This document shows, in pieces, positions 22,613-34,520 of a stretch of 64,000 bases of DNA; the first letter of the stretch is position 1; each line of letters begins with the position of its first letter. The notes under the pieces were generated by a model. It did no database searches, was not told the origin of the DNA, and saw only the letters and a list, made by a program, of their open reading frames with translations. Both the position numbers and the translations under genes were made by a program. The DNA lies in contig CAHIKZ030001813.1 in the NCBI GenBank assembly GCA_903632075.3, positions 7,774,501 to 7,838,500 on the forward strand, written 5' to 3'. The DNA comes from Acanthosepion pharaonis (lineage: Eukaryota > Mollusca > Cephalopoda > Sepiida > Sepiidae).

Positions 22613-23208
22613 ATCAGGCATTCCACATTAAAATAGCCATCGTATTTTACAAATTTTTATTTGGATAATAAAATAAATAATTTTTTTCTTTGGAAACTGC
22701 TAAATATTTTCATAAATTCTCATCCTTATTTTTTGGATATTTCTCTTACGTGTCTTGAAAAGTAAAACAATTGTGATATTTAAAAAAAATAATTCACTCA
22801 ATTCATTGCCAATTCCATAAGCATTCAGAATGTTACGTTTGCCAATAAATCGTGACTTAAAGAATGAAGTTTTAAATGAAATGTAAGCATTTTATTAAGG
22901 CGAAAATATATTGAGAGTTCTCTAATTCTTCTGCAAGAAATGCATATACAAGATCATGCAGCATACGCTATTTCTGTTGCAATGCTAGATATGGAAAAAC
23001 AATGGAAATCAAAACAATAAGAACAATTGTAGAAAAGTAAATTAGGTTATGCCTCTGGATTCATCGGACTGATCAAAAACTCAAAAGTATAAATTTAAAG
23101 TCAGGTTTCCTTATATATTCATCGTTTCTCTATGTAAATTGTAACTATCATTTGCCGTATTTCTTTCCCTCCTGTATATATAACTCAATCAATAAAACAA
23201 TGATTAAT
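22613..23208. other. AT-rich sequence, no recognised feature
   Basis: The last ~150 bp may be the PLE-type repeat that carries the hammerhead-like motif at 23209. Confidence 0.35.
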
Positions 23209-23236
23209 CTGAAGAAGTCCTATCGAAGGACGAAAC
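23209..23236 (+). ncRNA. hammerhead-like core (variant)
   Basis: CTGAAGA, one extra A, a GTCC/GGAC stem with a TATCGAA loop, then CGAAAC. I find no convincing stem III or stem I, so this is a relic or a non-cleaving relative of the PLE hammerhead. Confidence 0.4.
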
Positions 23237-24165
23237 ACATAACTTACGCGTTTTTGAAAAAACGAGCATATAAGTCCGTAAAAATTAAAATTCTGAAATT
23301 AAAAAAATATAATGAAACGTTAAACAGTTTTTTCAAATTGTTCGAAATGTTATTCCAAAATCAGAAATGAATCAATCTAGTGATCGAAACCAGTATCGTG
23401 AGGATAGCATATCAAAGTGATTGGAGCAATAATCTCTTAATCTACTCAATATGGGGCTTATTTTTATTCGTGGAGAGGTAAAAAGAGGACGAAGAAATAA
23501 AGAGAGATGAAAATGAACGCAGTGCCAAAAGCTACCAAGAAAAGTTAAATGATTATGACGTTTGGCAACGTTCCAAAGATGCAATAGAACAACACGAGAA
23601 GCGAAAGTTGGCAACAGGCCAAACAAGTAAAAACATTACTCAGAAGTGTTGAAAGAAGAAATAAAAAAGCATCGAATTGAAATGGGGAAAAGACCATGAA
23701 CTCAAACTGAGAGATTCAAAATGATGCAACGAATCTTATTTTATTTACAAGATAAACAACTATAAAGACGCTTTAGTTTATCAGATAAAGGCTGGAGTTC
23801 TTATTATAAACCTGATCAGAATAAATCCCGACTTTTTAGGAAAAAGACGACAGGCAAGAAGAATATGTTTTTTTAATAATAAAAATGATGTCAGCGTTAA
23901 ATATTTTTGTAAAAAATTCACCAAATACAAAAGTGGAGAACCAATCAATATAGTGATTTACTGTTAAAATACTCATGATAATACGATGTGTGATATGATT
24001 GAAAAAGTAGGAGCTAGCTAGGGAATATAATGAGAATAAGGAAGATAGATTACTATTGGCCCTTGAATTGTTTAAAATTGTATTGTTCAGTGAAGCACAA
24101 ACTAAATGGCAGTTGCACTATTTATATTGTTCAGGCTGTTGTCGTCATCTTTACTGTCATATTGA
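23237..24165. other. no recognised feature
   Basis: Frames of 72 codons (+, 23152-23370) and 84 codons (-, 23372-23626) match nothing I recognise. Confidence 0.35.
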
Positions 24166-24166
24166 C

Positions 24167-24202
24167 GACGTCTCAGTCTTTGTACGCTCCTGTGTTCTTC
24201 AG
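24167..24202 (-). ncRNA. remnant of a hammerhead-like motif
   Basis: On the minus strand CCTGAAGAACACAGGAGCGT is followed by ACAAAGACTGAGACGTC. The layout resembles the CUGAAGAN motifs elsewhere, but the GAAA part is mutated. Confidence 0.2.
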
Positions 24203-24439
24203 GTGATATCCGATGGAATTTCAAATCGAACCCTTTATTTAGTACACGGAGGAAGATTGCGCTAAATCTGTGTACCACGGTTTGGATATTTCAATTTTAG
24301 TTAATTCGCCTTGATACCTCTAAGATATCCAAAGGCATGGAACGTTTAATTAGAGGTTGATATGTCGCTAAACAAAATCAGCCAACCGAACGACATAAAA
24401 GCTATAAAACTATAAATTCTACGCTTTCTTAAGTCTGTA

Positions 24440-24655
24440 TTCCAAAATATTACTATAAAAACTATAATATAAAACACACATCACCGCCTGTGGTAATTAT
24501 GTCCACACAAACATGCATATGCGCAAAATCTGAGTATTAACTATCATGTATAAGATTGTGAAAGGATAATAACATGTTTTATTACGTCGAAGCTCTCAAA
24601 AAAATCAAATTTCGGCCTTAAATGATACATAAGTATTTGATATGCCGTTAAAGAA
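24440..24655 (+). repeat. dispersed repeat S, copy 2
   Basis: ATCACCGCC, TGTCCACACAAACATG, TATGC and GAGTATTA occur in the same order as at 10495-10725, with a small insertion between the first two blocks. Confidence 0.65.
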
Positions 24656-25404
24656 ACAAGCAAACAACAGACAGGTGAAATTAAAGAATGGTGGTTATCT
24701 AAATATCTTTCACAGAAATAGTGATAGGCTCGCAGTGATGGGTCTTTTGGGAAAGAGACTGCAAAATGAAGAATAAACCATTTACTAAAAGACAATGCAT
24801 TGTTATGGTCCAGGTTAGGACCAAGGAAGAACAACACGAACACAAGAGTAGAAATAACGAAGGTATATTACACGAAATAATAATACAAGATGTGGAAGGT
24901 GTTAGTATGACTGTCAGTCTGGTGTGGAGTGAACTACTATCGGCTCGACTCGATTCGTCCCTCTCTCTCTTGAGAGGCATAGTATACATAGTTAGGAAGA
25001 GTTCATTCTGTAGTTATAGGTAAGGAGCCATTACATGCATAGAACCCTGTAAACGTGTTAAAGTGAGACTTCAACAACTACAGTTCGGATATGTCACCGA
25101 TAATTCCATTTTGGACTAATTTGGCCTTTGTAAAGATAAAATATAAAAAAAAGAATCAGGCACTTACAGAAGCAATAGAATGAGTCTCCTCTTTCTACCA
25201 TCTTTATCGATAGATAATATATGTGATTTCTACGAAGACTTAAGTGAAATTGAGACACATAAACTGTTTGTTAACCGGACAGCCTTAATCAAATGATAAT
25301 TTGTTGATTCGCTAACCTTATCAGCCAAATGGGATTTTGTTTTCACTAGCATTATCAGTCAAGAAATTAAAAACTACAGAAAATGTTAAATTAATATCTG
25401 GACT
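24656..25404. other. no recognised feature
   Basis: A plus frame of 85 codons (24766-25023) and a minus frame of 96 codons (24699-24989) overlap here. Neither matches a family I know. Confidence 0.35.
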
Positions 25405-25835
25405 CTCCTAGCATTTGCTCCTCGAACGACTTCCCTGGCACGATGTTAATATCCTCCTCAAAGAGGCCAATGCCATCACTTCTCTCGGAACCTCGGACTC
25501 CCGCAAATTCTCTTACGTCGTCGAAGCCACCTTTGTGGACACCCTTATAAATGACAACGGGCTAAGTCTCGTACAACTTTACGCTGTCACCAACCTGTGC
25601 GTCACCGACTCATAATTCCCGAGAAAATGAATCCAGAAATGGACTTAGTAGAGCAACAACGTGTAGACTCGTAGATCATTGAACCACATTCTGATCAACA
25701 TCCGCCGTCGATCTTGCTTTAAAAACTCCCGCGTTTATTGTGGTGTCCAGCGCGGGAACAAAGACGAATTCCCACCGCCTTCGCATCACCAACGTGAGAC
25801 TGCACCTCAAGGGTAATTCAGCCAAAAAGACTATT
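25405..25835 (+). pseudogene. LINE APE-type endonuclease relic
   Basis: A 66-codon frame reads LPWHDVNILLKEANAITSLG, then LINDNGLSLVQLYAVTNLCV. This matches the GxNDNGxxLLxLCxxxNLVI part of the AP-endonuclease domain of non-LTR retrotransposons. After a stop, frame-shifted scraps LNHILINIRRRSCF and RVYCGVQRGN, then RLRITNVRLHLK, follow the expected IDHILIN.R.R.S....R..RG and ...DHHL...K.RLKL. The segment is clearly richer in C than its neighbours, as expected of a decayed coding region. It lacks its N-terminus and the reverse transcriptase. Confidence 0.55.
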
Positions 25836-26098
25836 CTAGAAAGAGGTCAAACGCTTAGAACATAAATATTAAGGATGTTCTTACATTTTTTTCGAACTTG
25901 AAACGGAGTCTAAACAATAAGTATTAATACGATTAATATCATTCTCATGAGTTCCGTACCAATTCTTTTTTATAATTTTATTTTACATGTTTTAATCATT
26001 TTACACAGTGGGTATGCCACTAGTACGCAGTGCGTTACAGGGAGTGAAAGTGGAAGAGGAAAAAGAGGACTGAGGAAAGGACAAAAGAGGGACAGAAT

Positions 26099-26800
26099 TC
26101 AGGAAGACAGAGGATGGCGATTGATGTTGCATTTACATTTTCGAAGATTGTAGCTATCATGAAAGTAATTAAACGGAAGGGAGATCCACAGGCGGCAAGT
26201 ACGAGAAAAGCAACTGTTTGAGTAGAAGTAGCGGCTGCATTTAGCTATTTCAACAATAAAAGAGTGAGACCTATATATTAATCTAGTAGCATGCTTAAAT
26301 CCATGCAATCGTAGCACCAAAGAAAAAGCTCATCAGACCAGTTTCTATGACAATATTTGTAGAAAAGACAAAGGGTGGCCACGTCATGTCCATGAGAAAG
26401 TGACGGAAGTTGAAATGCTTAGTCAGGATCGATTGCTTTACAGATCCTTCTTTGGATTTTGTTAAGAATTTCGAGATGTACGGCACCAAACCAGATATGG
26501 TAACAGTATTCAATGCATGGACAAATGGTAGATTTGTAAATGTGCAAGATGGATTCTGACAAGGGACACTTTCTGGCACGACACAGCGTACCACATTTCT
26601 TTGCAGTAGACGAAGCTATTGATTCGATGAAGTCGCTCAACTTCAAATGAGTGGTAAACGTGAGGCTAAGAAGGTGCATTTTGTTGCTTCCTTGGAGACT
26701 AGCGTCAGCCATGTTGCTCGTAGACAGAAAAGGAGACTGTTTGGTGGTTAAATAAAAACAGTTTTGTTTTGGAGGCGTTAATTTGCAAACCATTAGTATC
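26099..26800 (-). pseudogene. LINE reverse transcriptase C-terminal half
   Basis: Minus-strand frames joined across at least three frameshifts read LLSLTFTTHLKLSDFIESIA, STAKKCGTLCRARKCPLSES and ILHIYKSTICPCIEYCYHIW, then FGAVHLEILNKIQRRICK. They continue HGHDVATLCLFYKYCHRNW, SFIVEIAKCSRYFYSNSCFS and RTCRLWISLPFNYFHDSYN. This is the thumb-to-C-terminus of a Jockey/CR1-type LINE (pattern ILYIYKSTIRPC.EYC.HIW.GA, RR..VA.L.LFY.Y.H and RT.RLWNSLP...F...YNL). The catalytic core would lie above 26800, where only scraps remain to about 27150. Confidence 0.75.
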
Positions 26801-27234
26801 TTTGGAACACAGTACTGATGCTGTAACCACAGAAGACGTGTTCGGAGATGGAACTATTCCTCTTCAACTTAGTCCCTATCACTTATATTTACAGAGGTTG
26901 AATAATGGGTTTCATGTTATTAGACCGGTTGTCACCAGGCTACGATAATAACCTTGTGTTGATACTATCGCGTGAGAATAATAGATTTCTACAATTTCAG
27001 TGTTAAATATCTCATCATACCAAAGTTTCTTTTTTGGAAACATTCAGTTTCCATCCTCGATTGAGACTTTCCTGTGAAAGCCATGCATGACGCCAAAATA
27101 GTTCAGAAATAACTAAATCGTCAATTGCGCTTTTCAGATCAATGATAAAAAAATGACATTCAGTGAATGAATATTTAGATCTTTGGGAGGACCATCCCTC
27201 TTTGAACCCCGTGAACTAGCGCTAAGGAATCCCA

Positions 27235-27240
<6 letters not shown>
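26801..27240. other. probably decayed upstream part of the preceding LINE
   Basis: I see no clear motif. The position and minus-strand scraps such as LNVSKKETL suggest the same element continues. Confidence 0.3.

Positions 27241-27274
<34 letters not shown>
27241..27274. repeat. (TA)n microsatellite
   Basis: About 17 TA units. Confidence 0.95.
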
Positions 27275-27280
<6 letters not shown>

Positions 27281-27484
27281 AAGAGTAAAACTCCACTTGA
27301 GGACTTTGAACAACTAACACAAGTAACTGGAACAAAAATAATGCGATAGTTGTCGAACGTCAGCGCTACTTCAAGGTAAAGTTTAGGAATGATGCCCTCA
27401 TCAATACTGGCAAGAGACTTATCATTTAATGAAGCTGAGAAATCTATTTTCCTGAAAATTTAATTAAATAGAGACATTTTATAA

Positions 27485-27865
27485 ATTTCAGTTGAAAGTA
27501 GAACTGGTTGCTCGGTCAATGAATGCAGAATACTGCATTATACGGAAATGGCTAATATTAAAATTGCCATATGGAGAAGTGAATTTTGACTCAGCCAGAG
27601 ATTGTATTCGGGACGCAAAATCATCTTTCAGCTCCGATGAACCATTGTGCTACTCGCACATACAATCGTCGGGGTAAGATTAATCATTAATGTAAGTACT
27701 GAGAATGTCCAGACTACGGTATTTCTGGCGTCTTCACCGATATGTAGAAAAATGCGGGAGATTTAAAGATATTGCCTGTCAGTCACTCTCCAGAAATAAC
27801 TACTGGACGTCTGGACGTAATGCATTATTAAACAACAACAACAAAAACAACACCAACAACTAAAC
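27485..27865 (+). repeat. dispersed repeat family R, copy 2
   Basis: TTTCAGTTGAAAGTAGAACT, CTCGGTCAATGAATGC and GGAAATGGCTAATATTA give the clearest copy of the block also seen at 6640, 46145 and 47070. It ends GACGTAATGCATTATTAAAC before a CAA/AAT tail, so it may be the 3' end of a retroelement. Confidence 0.55.
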
Positions 27866-27880
27866 AACAACAACAACAAC

Positions 27881-27924
<44 letters not shown>

Positions 27925-27943
27925 TAATAATGATAATAATAAT
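27836..27943. repeat. (CAA)n-(AAT)n compound microsatellite
   Basis: CAACAA units change into AAT units, consistent with a retroelement tail. Confidence 0.9.
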
Positions 27944-27999
27944 TGTACTTGTCCCGCCCTTGGTTAATTCGTACGCCTAAGCACTGCCAAAATCGAAAA

Positions 28000-28796
28000 T
28001 ACGCAATTTTTTTGCCATGCTAAATAATGGCCTATTCTGGGGTTTGATCGCGTGGAAAGACTGGAAAGGACGTTACTTACTTTCAGTTAGAAAATGAAAG
28101 AAAGCAGGCAAGATAGAAATGGAGAGAGAGAATCAGATTACGCTGATGTGAACAGATACTGCACTTTGGTCGCAGTCAAGCTACGTGGACAGCAATCGAA
28201 TCGCCATTTTTAGACACACAGTATCGGACAATCTAAACCAATCTCGAAAAATCCAGTTTCCATAAATTAATTCAAATAACATCGTCAGTTGAATTATTTT
28301 TAAATTATTATTAAGAGGAATGTTTTTAAGTCGGGAATTTGGCTATAAATAAATAAATAAATGATAGGAGATAAAAGTGTTTAACGTCTCTTGCCAATAC
28401 CTCATAAATAATTGACCATTCCATTTTGATCACGTGGAAAGAGGGGAAAAACACGGAATGTGTTTAGTGAGAAAATAAAAGAAAGAAAGAAAGAAAGAAA
28501 GAAAGGAACATAGAAGTGTTATCGGCTGTTTCAGTGAAATGAAAAAAAGTTCACAGTTTCATATATTTTCATTTCTACCTTTCTATCTTAAAACAATAAT
28601 CAGTATTTATATTTATGAATGTTAATGTTATTGTAATTGTTTTTGAAAGTTGTTAAGCTCAAATATTTAACGATGCAATAGGGAATGTCTACGGAGATTT
28701 TGTTGTAGAATTCGCCATTAGCTTTATTAAAGTTAAAAGTTTAAGAATTAAGATTTAATTTAAATAGGAAAACAGTGACAATTTCACGGGTCTTTT
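28000..28796 (+). repeat. dispersed repeat T, copy 1, with internal tandem units
   Basis: Blocks TGCCAATACCTCATAAATAA, then GTGGAAAGAGGGGAAAAACA, GTGAGAAAATAAAAG with (AAAG)n, and AAGTGTT with GGCTGTTTCAGTGA are shared in order with 34780-35260. The CTCAAATATTTAACG stretch and the GACAATTTCACGGGTCTTT end are also shared. A weaker repeat of the first unit begins near 28000. Confidence 0.65.
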
Positions 28797-28876
28797 TAAT
28801 AATAATAATAATAATAATTATGATGATGATGGTAATAATAATAATAATACCATTATTCTTCTCCTTCTTCTTCTTC

Positions 28877-28907
<31 letters not shown>

Positions 28908-28922
28908 CACCATCATCATTTT
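28797..28922. repeat. mirror-like compound microsatellite
   Basis: (AAT)n, (GAT)n and (AAT)n are followed by (TTC)n, (TTA)n and (CAT)n. The AAT and GAT runs are reverse complements of the TTA and CAT runs, so the tract can fold on itself. Confidence 0.85.
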
Positions 28923-28929
28923 CCAAAAC

Positions 28930-29334
28930 ATTTCAGCAGTTGAAAAAAACACCTGTGCTTCCCATTATCGGTGAGCTTTAAGCATTCCAGATAATGGAAA
29001 TTCAAATGACCAATAGAAAACTTCCACACGATCACATAAGTAAGAGATAATACAGAGATGAATAGATTATGATAAGACCTTTTGTCACTTCATTTCCAGT
29101 AACAGACATAAGCTACTTCTGCTTTGAAAATTCAAGAAAAAATGTTATTTAACAATAACAACCTTAATGAAAATTTATATCAAGTATTAATCATCATCAT
29201 AATCTTCAAGCAATGTTTATTTACTGACTAATTAACATTGCCACCCAAACTGATTCCTTTGCTTTGCTGAATTAAGAAAAAAGATTCCTTGCATTTTCAA
29301 GTATATTAGTACGAGAGTAAGTAGTAGACAGCAG
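28930..29334. other. AT-rich sequence, no recognised feature
   Basis: Nothing recognisable. Confidence 0.4.
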
Positions 29335-29640
29335 CTGGGTTTTGAACTCGTCACCACGAATTCTACTTAATGCACTGAGCTTAGCGCTGCAATCATCTAA
29401 GTCGGTCACATTATAGGCACAAATAAATATATATCATACAGTCATCATAGGTTAAATAGCGACTTTTGTGCCGCTTAGGTCACTACTCTCCTACAGCTCA
29501 CAACTGTAGTTCATGGTGTCATTCAAGGCAGCATAGTGCAATACTTCTCCGGTTCCTTTTGCACCATGTCTGTTGAGGTTACCAAGCGGATGGAAGGAGG
29601 CAGGTCTACAAGGCAGCAGCTGGTTTTAATTCAGAGTGTT
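29335..29640 (-). repeat. possible tRNA-derived SINE
   Basis: The minus strand holds GACGAGTTCAAAACCC (B-box-like), preceded about 35 bp upstream by TTGCAGCGCTAAGCTCAGTG. CAGCAGCTG followed by GTTTT or GGTTTT occurs twice (29330-29345 and 29617-29635), so two related units may lie here. Confidence 0.4.
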
Positions 29641-30956
29641 TTCTTCTAGCAAACGGGTTTGCATCTATGTTTATAGGACTCAGTCTACCCTGCTATTTTA
29701 TCTATAGCTGGGGAGTAGAATCCCTCCAATTCAAACATTTACATCTAGGTTTCAGATACCCCATACATTGTGTCGAATCACCCTTATCCCATTTGTACTT
29801 CACTGGTAGGAAGAATATTATATTCGGAAAGCCTCTTCCCAAGAATTGCTACTTTTTGAAAGAGACGTCTTAAGACACAGCTATGTTTAAGATTTTGTCA
29901 GTTCAGTCTAAAATCTTGTTATCATTCTTTGCAATTAAAGAATGACATTCCTTTCCGAAATCTGCCAGCTATAGAACTAAATTCCTATCTCTCGGTAACA
30001 GCTTATCAGGAATTCGTTGCTCGGTTTTAACTCACTTGTCTTACAGCCGATGCCAAAACCAAAATCAATGCATTCGGTACGTAGTTGGCTCGATTCCGAC
30101 TTGGTGGAAATTCCATGTAAACGTATAAAAGAACTCTAATCAATCATTCAACTGATGGCGTCCATCAATTTGGCATATTTCCTTGCTCCCTTTGTGAAGA
30201 CGATCGCTCATTTATGAAGACAAGGTACGAAGAATCTCCAGGAACAATTCTACAAGTTCATACATTCATTAAGTTGCAACTTGACTGGCTTACGATTTTA
30301 CAATAATGAGACAAAGTCGTTAACTTAAAAATTTACAATTAGTAAAGCATACTCTTTGAAAGACCATCCTAATACGAAGGCTTTCATTTGTAATTTCAGT
30401 TGAAATATAATATTTCGAGATTAAATGTTTAAACTGTATTGTTTTTTTCTGTTATAAGCCGGTCTGTTCATTGGCCAGTTCTGCACGCATTCGAAAAAAC
30501 ATAGTTTCCAAATTGTTATAGATTTCGTATTGCGCTCATAGTTCTAGTTTCTAATACTCTAAGGAAACAATGGGACAAAAGGTTGAGTAAAGAACAGGAT
30601 TAATCACATTTGAAACATGGATTATTAATACAGTAATAGAAAGTATCGCAGTTCAGTGCGGCAATGCGTACAACTTAAACGCTAAGTCTCGCGATCAAAT
30701 TTGCGACATCCGACATTGTGAGTAGATTTTCTACTCAGAGCGGATGGGCGAGTCCATGTTCAACAATTAGGGTAGAGAAGGTCGAAACGTCTTTCTGCGC
30801 AGCACAAACATTAGGATCGTAATTCAAATGCTAGAGTCACAGTTAATGAAAGATTTGTTATAAAAATATATATGTCAAGGGAACGGTCTGTAATCGAATG
30901 AGAAAATGAGGAAAACATGTAATACTTTTACTTGTCTAATGCATTTCTTACACTTT

Positions 30957-30957
<1 letters not shown>
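29641..30957. other. no recognised feature
   Basis: Slightly less AT-rich than the surroundings. A 68-codon plus frame (29667-29873) matches nothing I know. Confidence 0.35.
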
Positions 30958-30994
<37 letters not shown>

Positions 30995-31050
30995 ACAGAA
31001 TCTATCGATTAATTATTATCATTCTAAAGAAGTTCGTTCGTGGGAGAAAC
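30958..31050 (+). repeat. (TA)n and remnant hammerhead-like motif
   Basis: (TA)n spans 30958-30992. Just downstream CTAAAGAAGTTCG is followed by GGGAGAAACATG (31024-31053). This matches the spacing of the CUGAAGAN...GAAAC motifs, with the second core base mutated. Confidence 0.35.
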
Positions 31051-31059
31051 ATGTTTCGT

Positions 31060-31955
31060 TATATTTGCCCTCTGGTCGTTCGAATATCCACTTCAGTTAT
31101 TACCACACCGCCAATATGAGAAATTTAATAAGCTAAAGAGAGAAAAAAGTCCGGGAATGTTGCTCCTGAATCGATGAAAAGCAATCTGCGAACATTGATC
31201 GTGAAAACTAACATTAAAACTTACAGTGAAACTCGCCTTGTGCAACACCTAGGAGCGACTCGAGATATAAATTTACATAGTAGTTGGGAAGTCTATGCGG
31301 ATATGTGGTGGAGATAACAGTTAACTCTAGACGTGAACACGTTAAGATTAAACTGATCGGAAAAACATCCATTGGAGACTCGACTCCACTATGCAGGGGT
31401 TCTCGCGAATAAGCTACTCGAATGGGACCTCCATCACAGAAATGAAATGCGATGGTTCACTACAATGGTCGTAACAGGGTAAGTCCTAGCCGTGAGGGTC
31501 AGAACTGGTGGAAATAAGGAATGTAATTCCTCTGAGCACTTTTCAAAGAAGTAGCAATAGAGCAGTGAAACGCTTCGACATCTCGTTTGTGAGAGAGGTG
31601 TTGCAAGGTGGCTAATAATTTGTCACCCACAAGGACGCGGAGAGGCTTTGGGACTCTATCGGCACAGGAAAGTATAGACGGTGCAGCTCCTGCCTAATCA
31701 TGACAGCGGAGCTCCATTTTAGGCCTGATCTAGCTCTTGCAATGGTAGAGAATAGCAGGTGGAGTCAGGTATATACAGGAGCGCTACAGGGAATCGACCA
31801 TTTTTCGTGCGTCTTTAGCTATAGATCGTAAATGCGAGTTCCACTTGAGGTTTGGTTGAGTACGAGGTTCAGGAGTCGCTCAAGTCCCGGAACATCGTGT
31901 AGTATTTAATTATATAAATTGCATATAATTTCTTTTTATACGAAAGTGATGGTTA
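31060..31955. other. GC-richer unrecognised stretch
   Basis: Between about 31150 and 31900 the composition is noticeably less AT-rich than the rest of the window. It lacks microsatellites and shows no long open frame. It sits just before a LINE relic and may be its decayed upstream part. Confidence 0.3.
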
Positions 31956-32351
31956 TTGGGGCATCCTAGCAACAACCAGTCTTGTTGGATGGCCAGACTC
32001 TGGGATCTGTTGATGAATTCACCTATCAAAGAAAATAACATCTCAAGAAACAGTGATTCGACGAAAGACCCAGAGAAAAGAATTGGAAAATTTACAGGTA
32101 TCTTCCAACGTATGATGTATCTGGGTACTAAACTTCGGCTGTATAATTCTGTTGTCATGATAACGGCAACCTATACTAGTGAGACATGGAAGAAAACCAG
32201 CAAAATCTACCAGAGGGTAAATATCTTTCATCGACGATGCTTTCGGACTATACTTGGGATCTCATGGCAAGACCACAAAACTCTCAGAGGTCATGGCGAG
32301 ATCTTAGCCAAACTGACATGCAAGACAGAATCAAGGAAAACAATCCTATAG
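31956..32351 (+). pseudogene. LINE reverse transcriptase C-terminal relic
   Basis: A single 131-codon frame contains SPIKENNISRNSDSTKDPEK, RIGKFTGIFQRM, GTKLRLYNSVVMITATYTSE, TWKKTSKIYQRVNIFHRRCF and RTILGISWQDH. This is the region after the catalytic core in LINEs whose proteins carry KL.LYNSVV...LY.SETWK.T.......FH.RCLR.ILGI.W.D. It is truncated at both ends. The last ~20 bp overlap the 200-bp repeat at 32331. Confidence 0.7.
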
Positions 32352-32530
32352 ACGAGATATGCCGTTACCGATTTGGCCACGGGGGACCATCATGATCAAG
32401 TAATTTTCAATAACCTTAAGGAATGCACATCTATAGTTGGGATTTTCGAATTTATATCTGATAGATTTATTTTCCTATCCGAAACGTAAACAACAGTAAG
32501 TTTAAAGAGAGAGTTTTTAAAACTTTCAAT
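32331..32530 (+). repeat. 200-bp direct repeat, copy 1
   Basis: This is nearly identical to 34521-34720, with about seven differences by eye. It starts GGAAAACAATCCTATAGACG and ends AAAACTTTCAAT. Here it adjoins a LINE reverse transcriptase end. Confidence 0.95.
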
Positions 32531-33379
32531 CTGTTTTATTCATGTAGTTCATGCATAATGCGACTCCACCTTCTGAGCAATAGTAATAGGCCTAGAATAG
32601 TCAAATATTGTTTTACTCTGCATCATTCTGGACATATTTGTAGAGAATAAATAGTCTTCATACTTTTTTCTACAAAGCAACTTCAAAATGGCGAGTAAAA
32701 CAGTAAATTATGACATGGCAGTCGGTAAAAAAGTTATCAAAATGCGGGAAAACTATTAGCCATGAATCTCGAGATATGTTGTGATAAGATGTATAAATGA
32801 CTGCGTTAATTCATGACTTTTAAACTCTCCAGAATAAAAAAAAGTGTTCATAGTGCGACCATCACCAAAAAGGCACGATTTTAAACTATTCAAAAAACAT
32901 TGCCTATCATTAGTGCAACTACCCTTATTTTTTGCTTTAAAAAAAATAAAAATAAAATAAAAATTCATAAAGAATTATAATCAAATATATGCGTTATATG
33001 AAACTGAAAAAAACGTTTACAGAATGGGAATAAATATCAGCCTTGGTTTGTTTTCTAAATGCTGGGTTTGGGGTTGGGTTTATTTTGTATTAACGTATAT
33101 CAATCACAATGGATTATTTAATACCGACAAGATTTATAGAACTGATTCGTTTGTTTAGCTACTTTTTTGTTTTCAACTACTTATGTATCGTTGATTGTAT
33201 CGTTTAATGCCGAAATTGGAATTTTTGCAAGAATTAAAAATCAGTTTTACAAAAATGTATTACTGATAATATTTTTTCAAATATACGTTACTGGTATCAA
33301 TACTATAAAAATATTTTTATACTTTCATAATATTTTGACTCCAGTTTGTCGGTTACATATTTGGCCACAGTTGGGACCC
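32531..33379. other. AT-rich sequence, no recognised feature
   Basis: Nothing recognisable. Confidence 0.4.
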
Positions 33380-33720
33380 TAACAGGTGATGCAACCTCTC
33401 TAAATCCTGGCATCTAAACTACAGGAAAGCGTTCTTTTTCGTCATTTAAATGCCATGCCTCTTCAAAAAGTATGTTGCCATGGTTCTCCATAACTTCGGG
33501 AATGGTTTTCTCGAAGTATCTTTTTAATATTTTCTATCATTCTTCGTCATAATCAAGCTTACACGTTTTCCCCATATGTTTTGTGAGTGTTAGATTCGCC
33601 AAGCCTTCTTTTCTCATTATGGGTCCAAGAAATGTGAATGTAACTTTCTGATTGTGATTAGAAGCTTCATTGTAAGTCCTTTTTTCCCTTATGACATCCT
33701 CTTTACTCATATTTATATTT
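33380..33720 (-). other. possible LINE C-terminal scrap
   Basis: Minus-strand LGPIMRKEGLANLTLTKHM resembles the IMRKEGLENLTLTGHIEG stretch seen better at 36861-37080. The rest does not follow the family, so the call is weak. Confidence 0.3.
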
Positions 33721-33904
33721 CATATGATCTCAGTATGCTCGATATCTTTATAGTTTCGTAACCCTTGTTAAAATGTAAAGATAGTCTTCAGCATACACTG
33801 TCATATATTAAATGGCATAAAACATTTTCCTCAGTATCTGTCAATATTTCAGAGATGAGGTATTATGTACATTATTCGGATTAATTCGCCATATTTATTA
33901 CAAC

Positions 33905-33937
33905 GTTTCGGCCGTTGTACACTCCAGCCTTCTTCTT
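33905..33937 (-). ncRNA. hammerhead-like motif (decayed)
   Basis: On the minus strand AAGAAGAAGGC is followed by a loop and GGCCGAAAC. Next comes GTTGTAATAA, which can give a 2-bp stem III and a GUA triplet. The CUGA part of the core and stem I are missing. Confidence 0.3.
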
Positions 33938-33939
33938 TA

Positions 33940-34520
33940 TTTCGCTCACTGGGGTAGAATGTTCTAGTTCCTCATGTCATGTCTAATGGATGTGAGTTGT
34001 CATTTATCTCCTGTTAATTCCCCTCTCCAAGTTCTCCACCGCCTTAACTCTCACTAAATGGGACCTGTCTCTGGATCTAACTAACGCCTTTATCCACTGT
34101 GCCATGTGTCCTTAAGAACACCTGTGTATGGATTTCTGGGTATTATAAACCTAATATCTTCAGCAACCATTTTTTACCAGTGCTCATATTTCAATTTTTG
34201 CTGTTATCATTGAGTTGTCCTGTCTCGTTATATTCTGCTTTGTTTCTTGAAAAAATATGTTGCACATTCATATTTGCGCTTCAACACATTCATCCTTCTG
34301 TTATTATTATACTCGAATAGAAATAATGAAGTAATTCTTAGATTCTTTTTTTAATCTGACAGTATTTGTTATCAGAAGAAGCCTCATTTTTAGTGGGTAC
34401 ATTTGTCTGAGTAGATGACGCTGTATATTTGTTTTTTGTTTTTAAACAGTGACATTAAGAAGTATCACTAAAGAAAAACGTGCCCCCCTCCCATAGCAAT
34501 CCGAACTGTATCCTTTTTTA
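33940..34520. other. no recognised feature
   Basis: A 73-codon plus frame (34099-34320) is hydrophobic and unrecognised. Confidence 0.35.
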
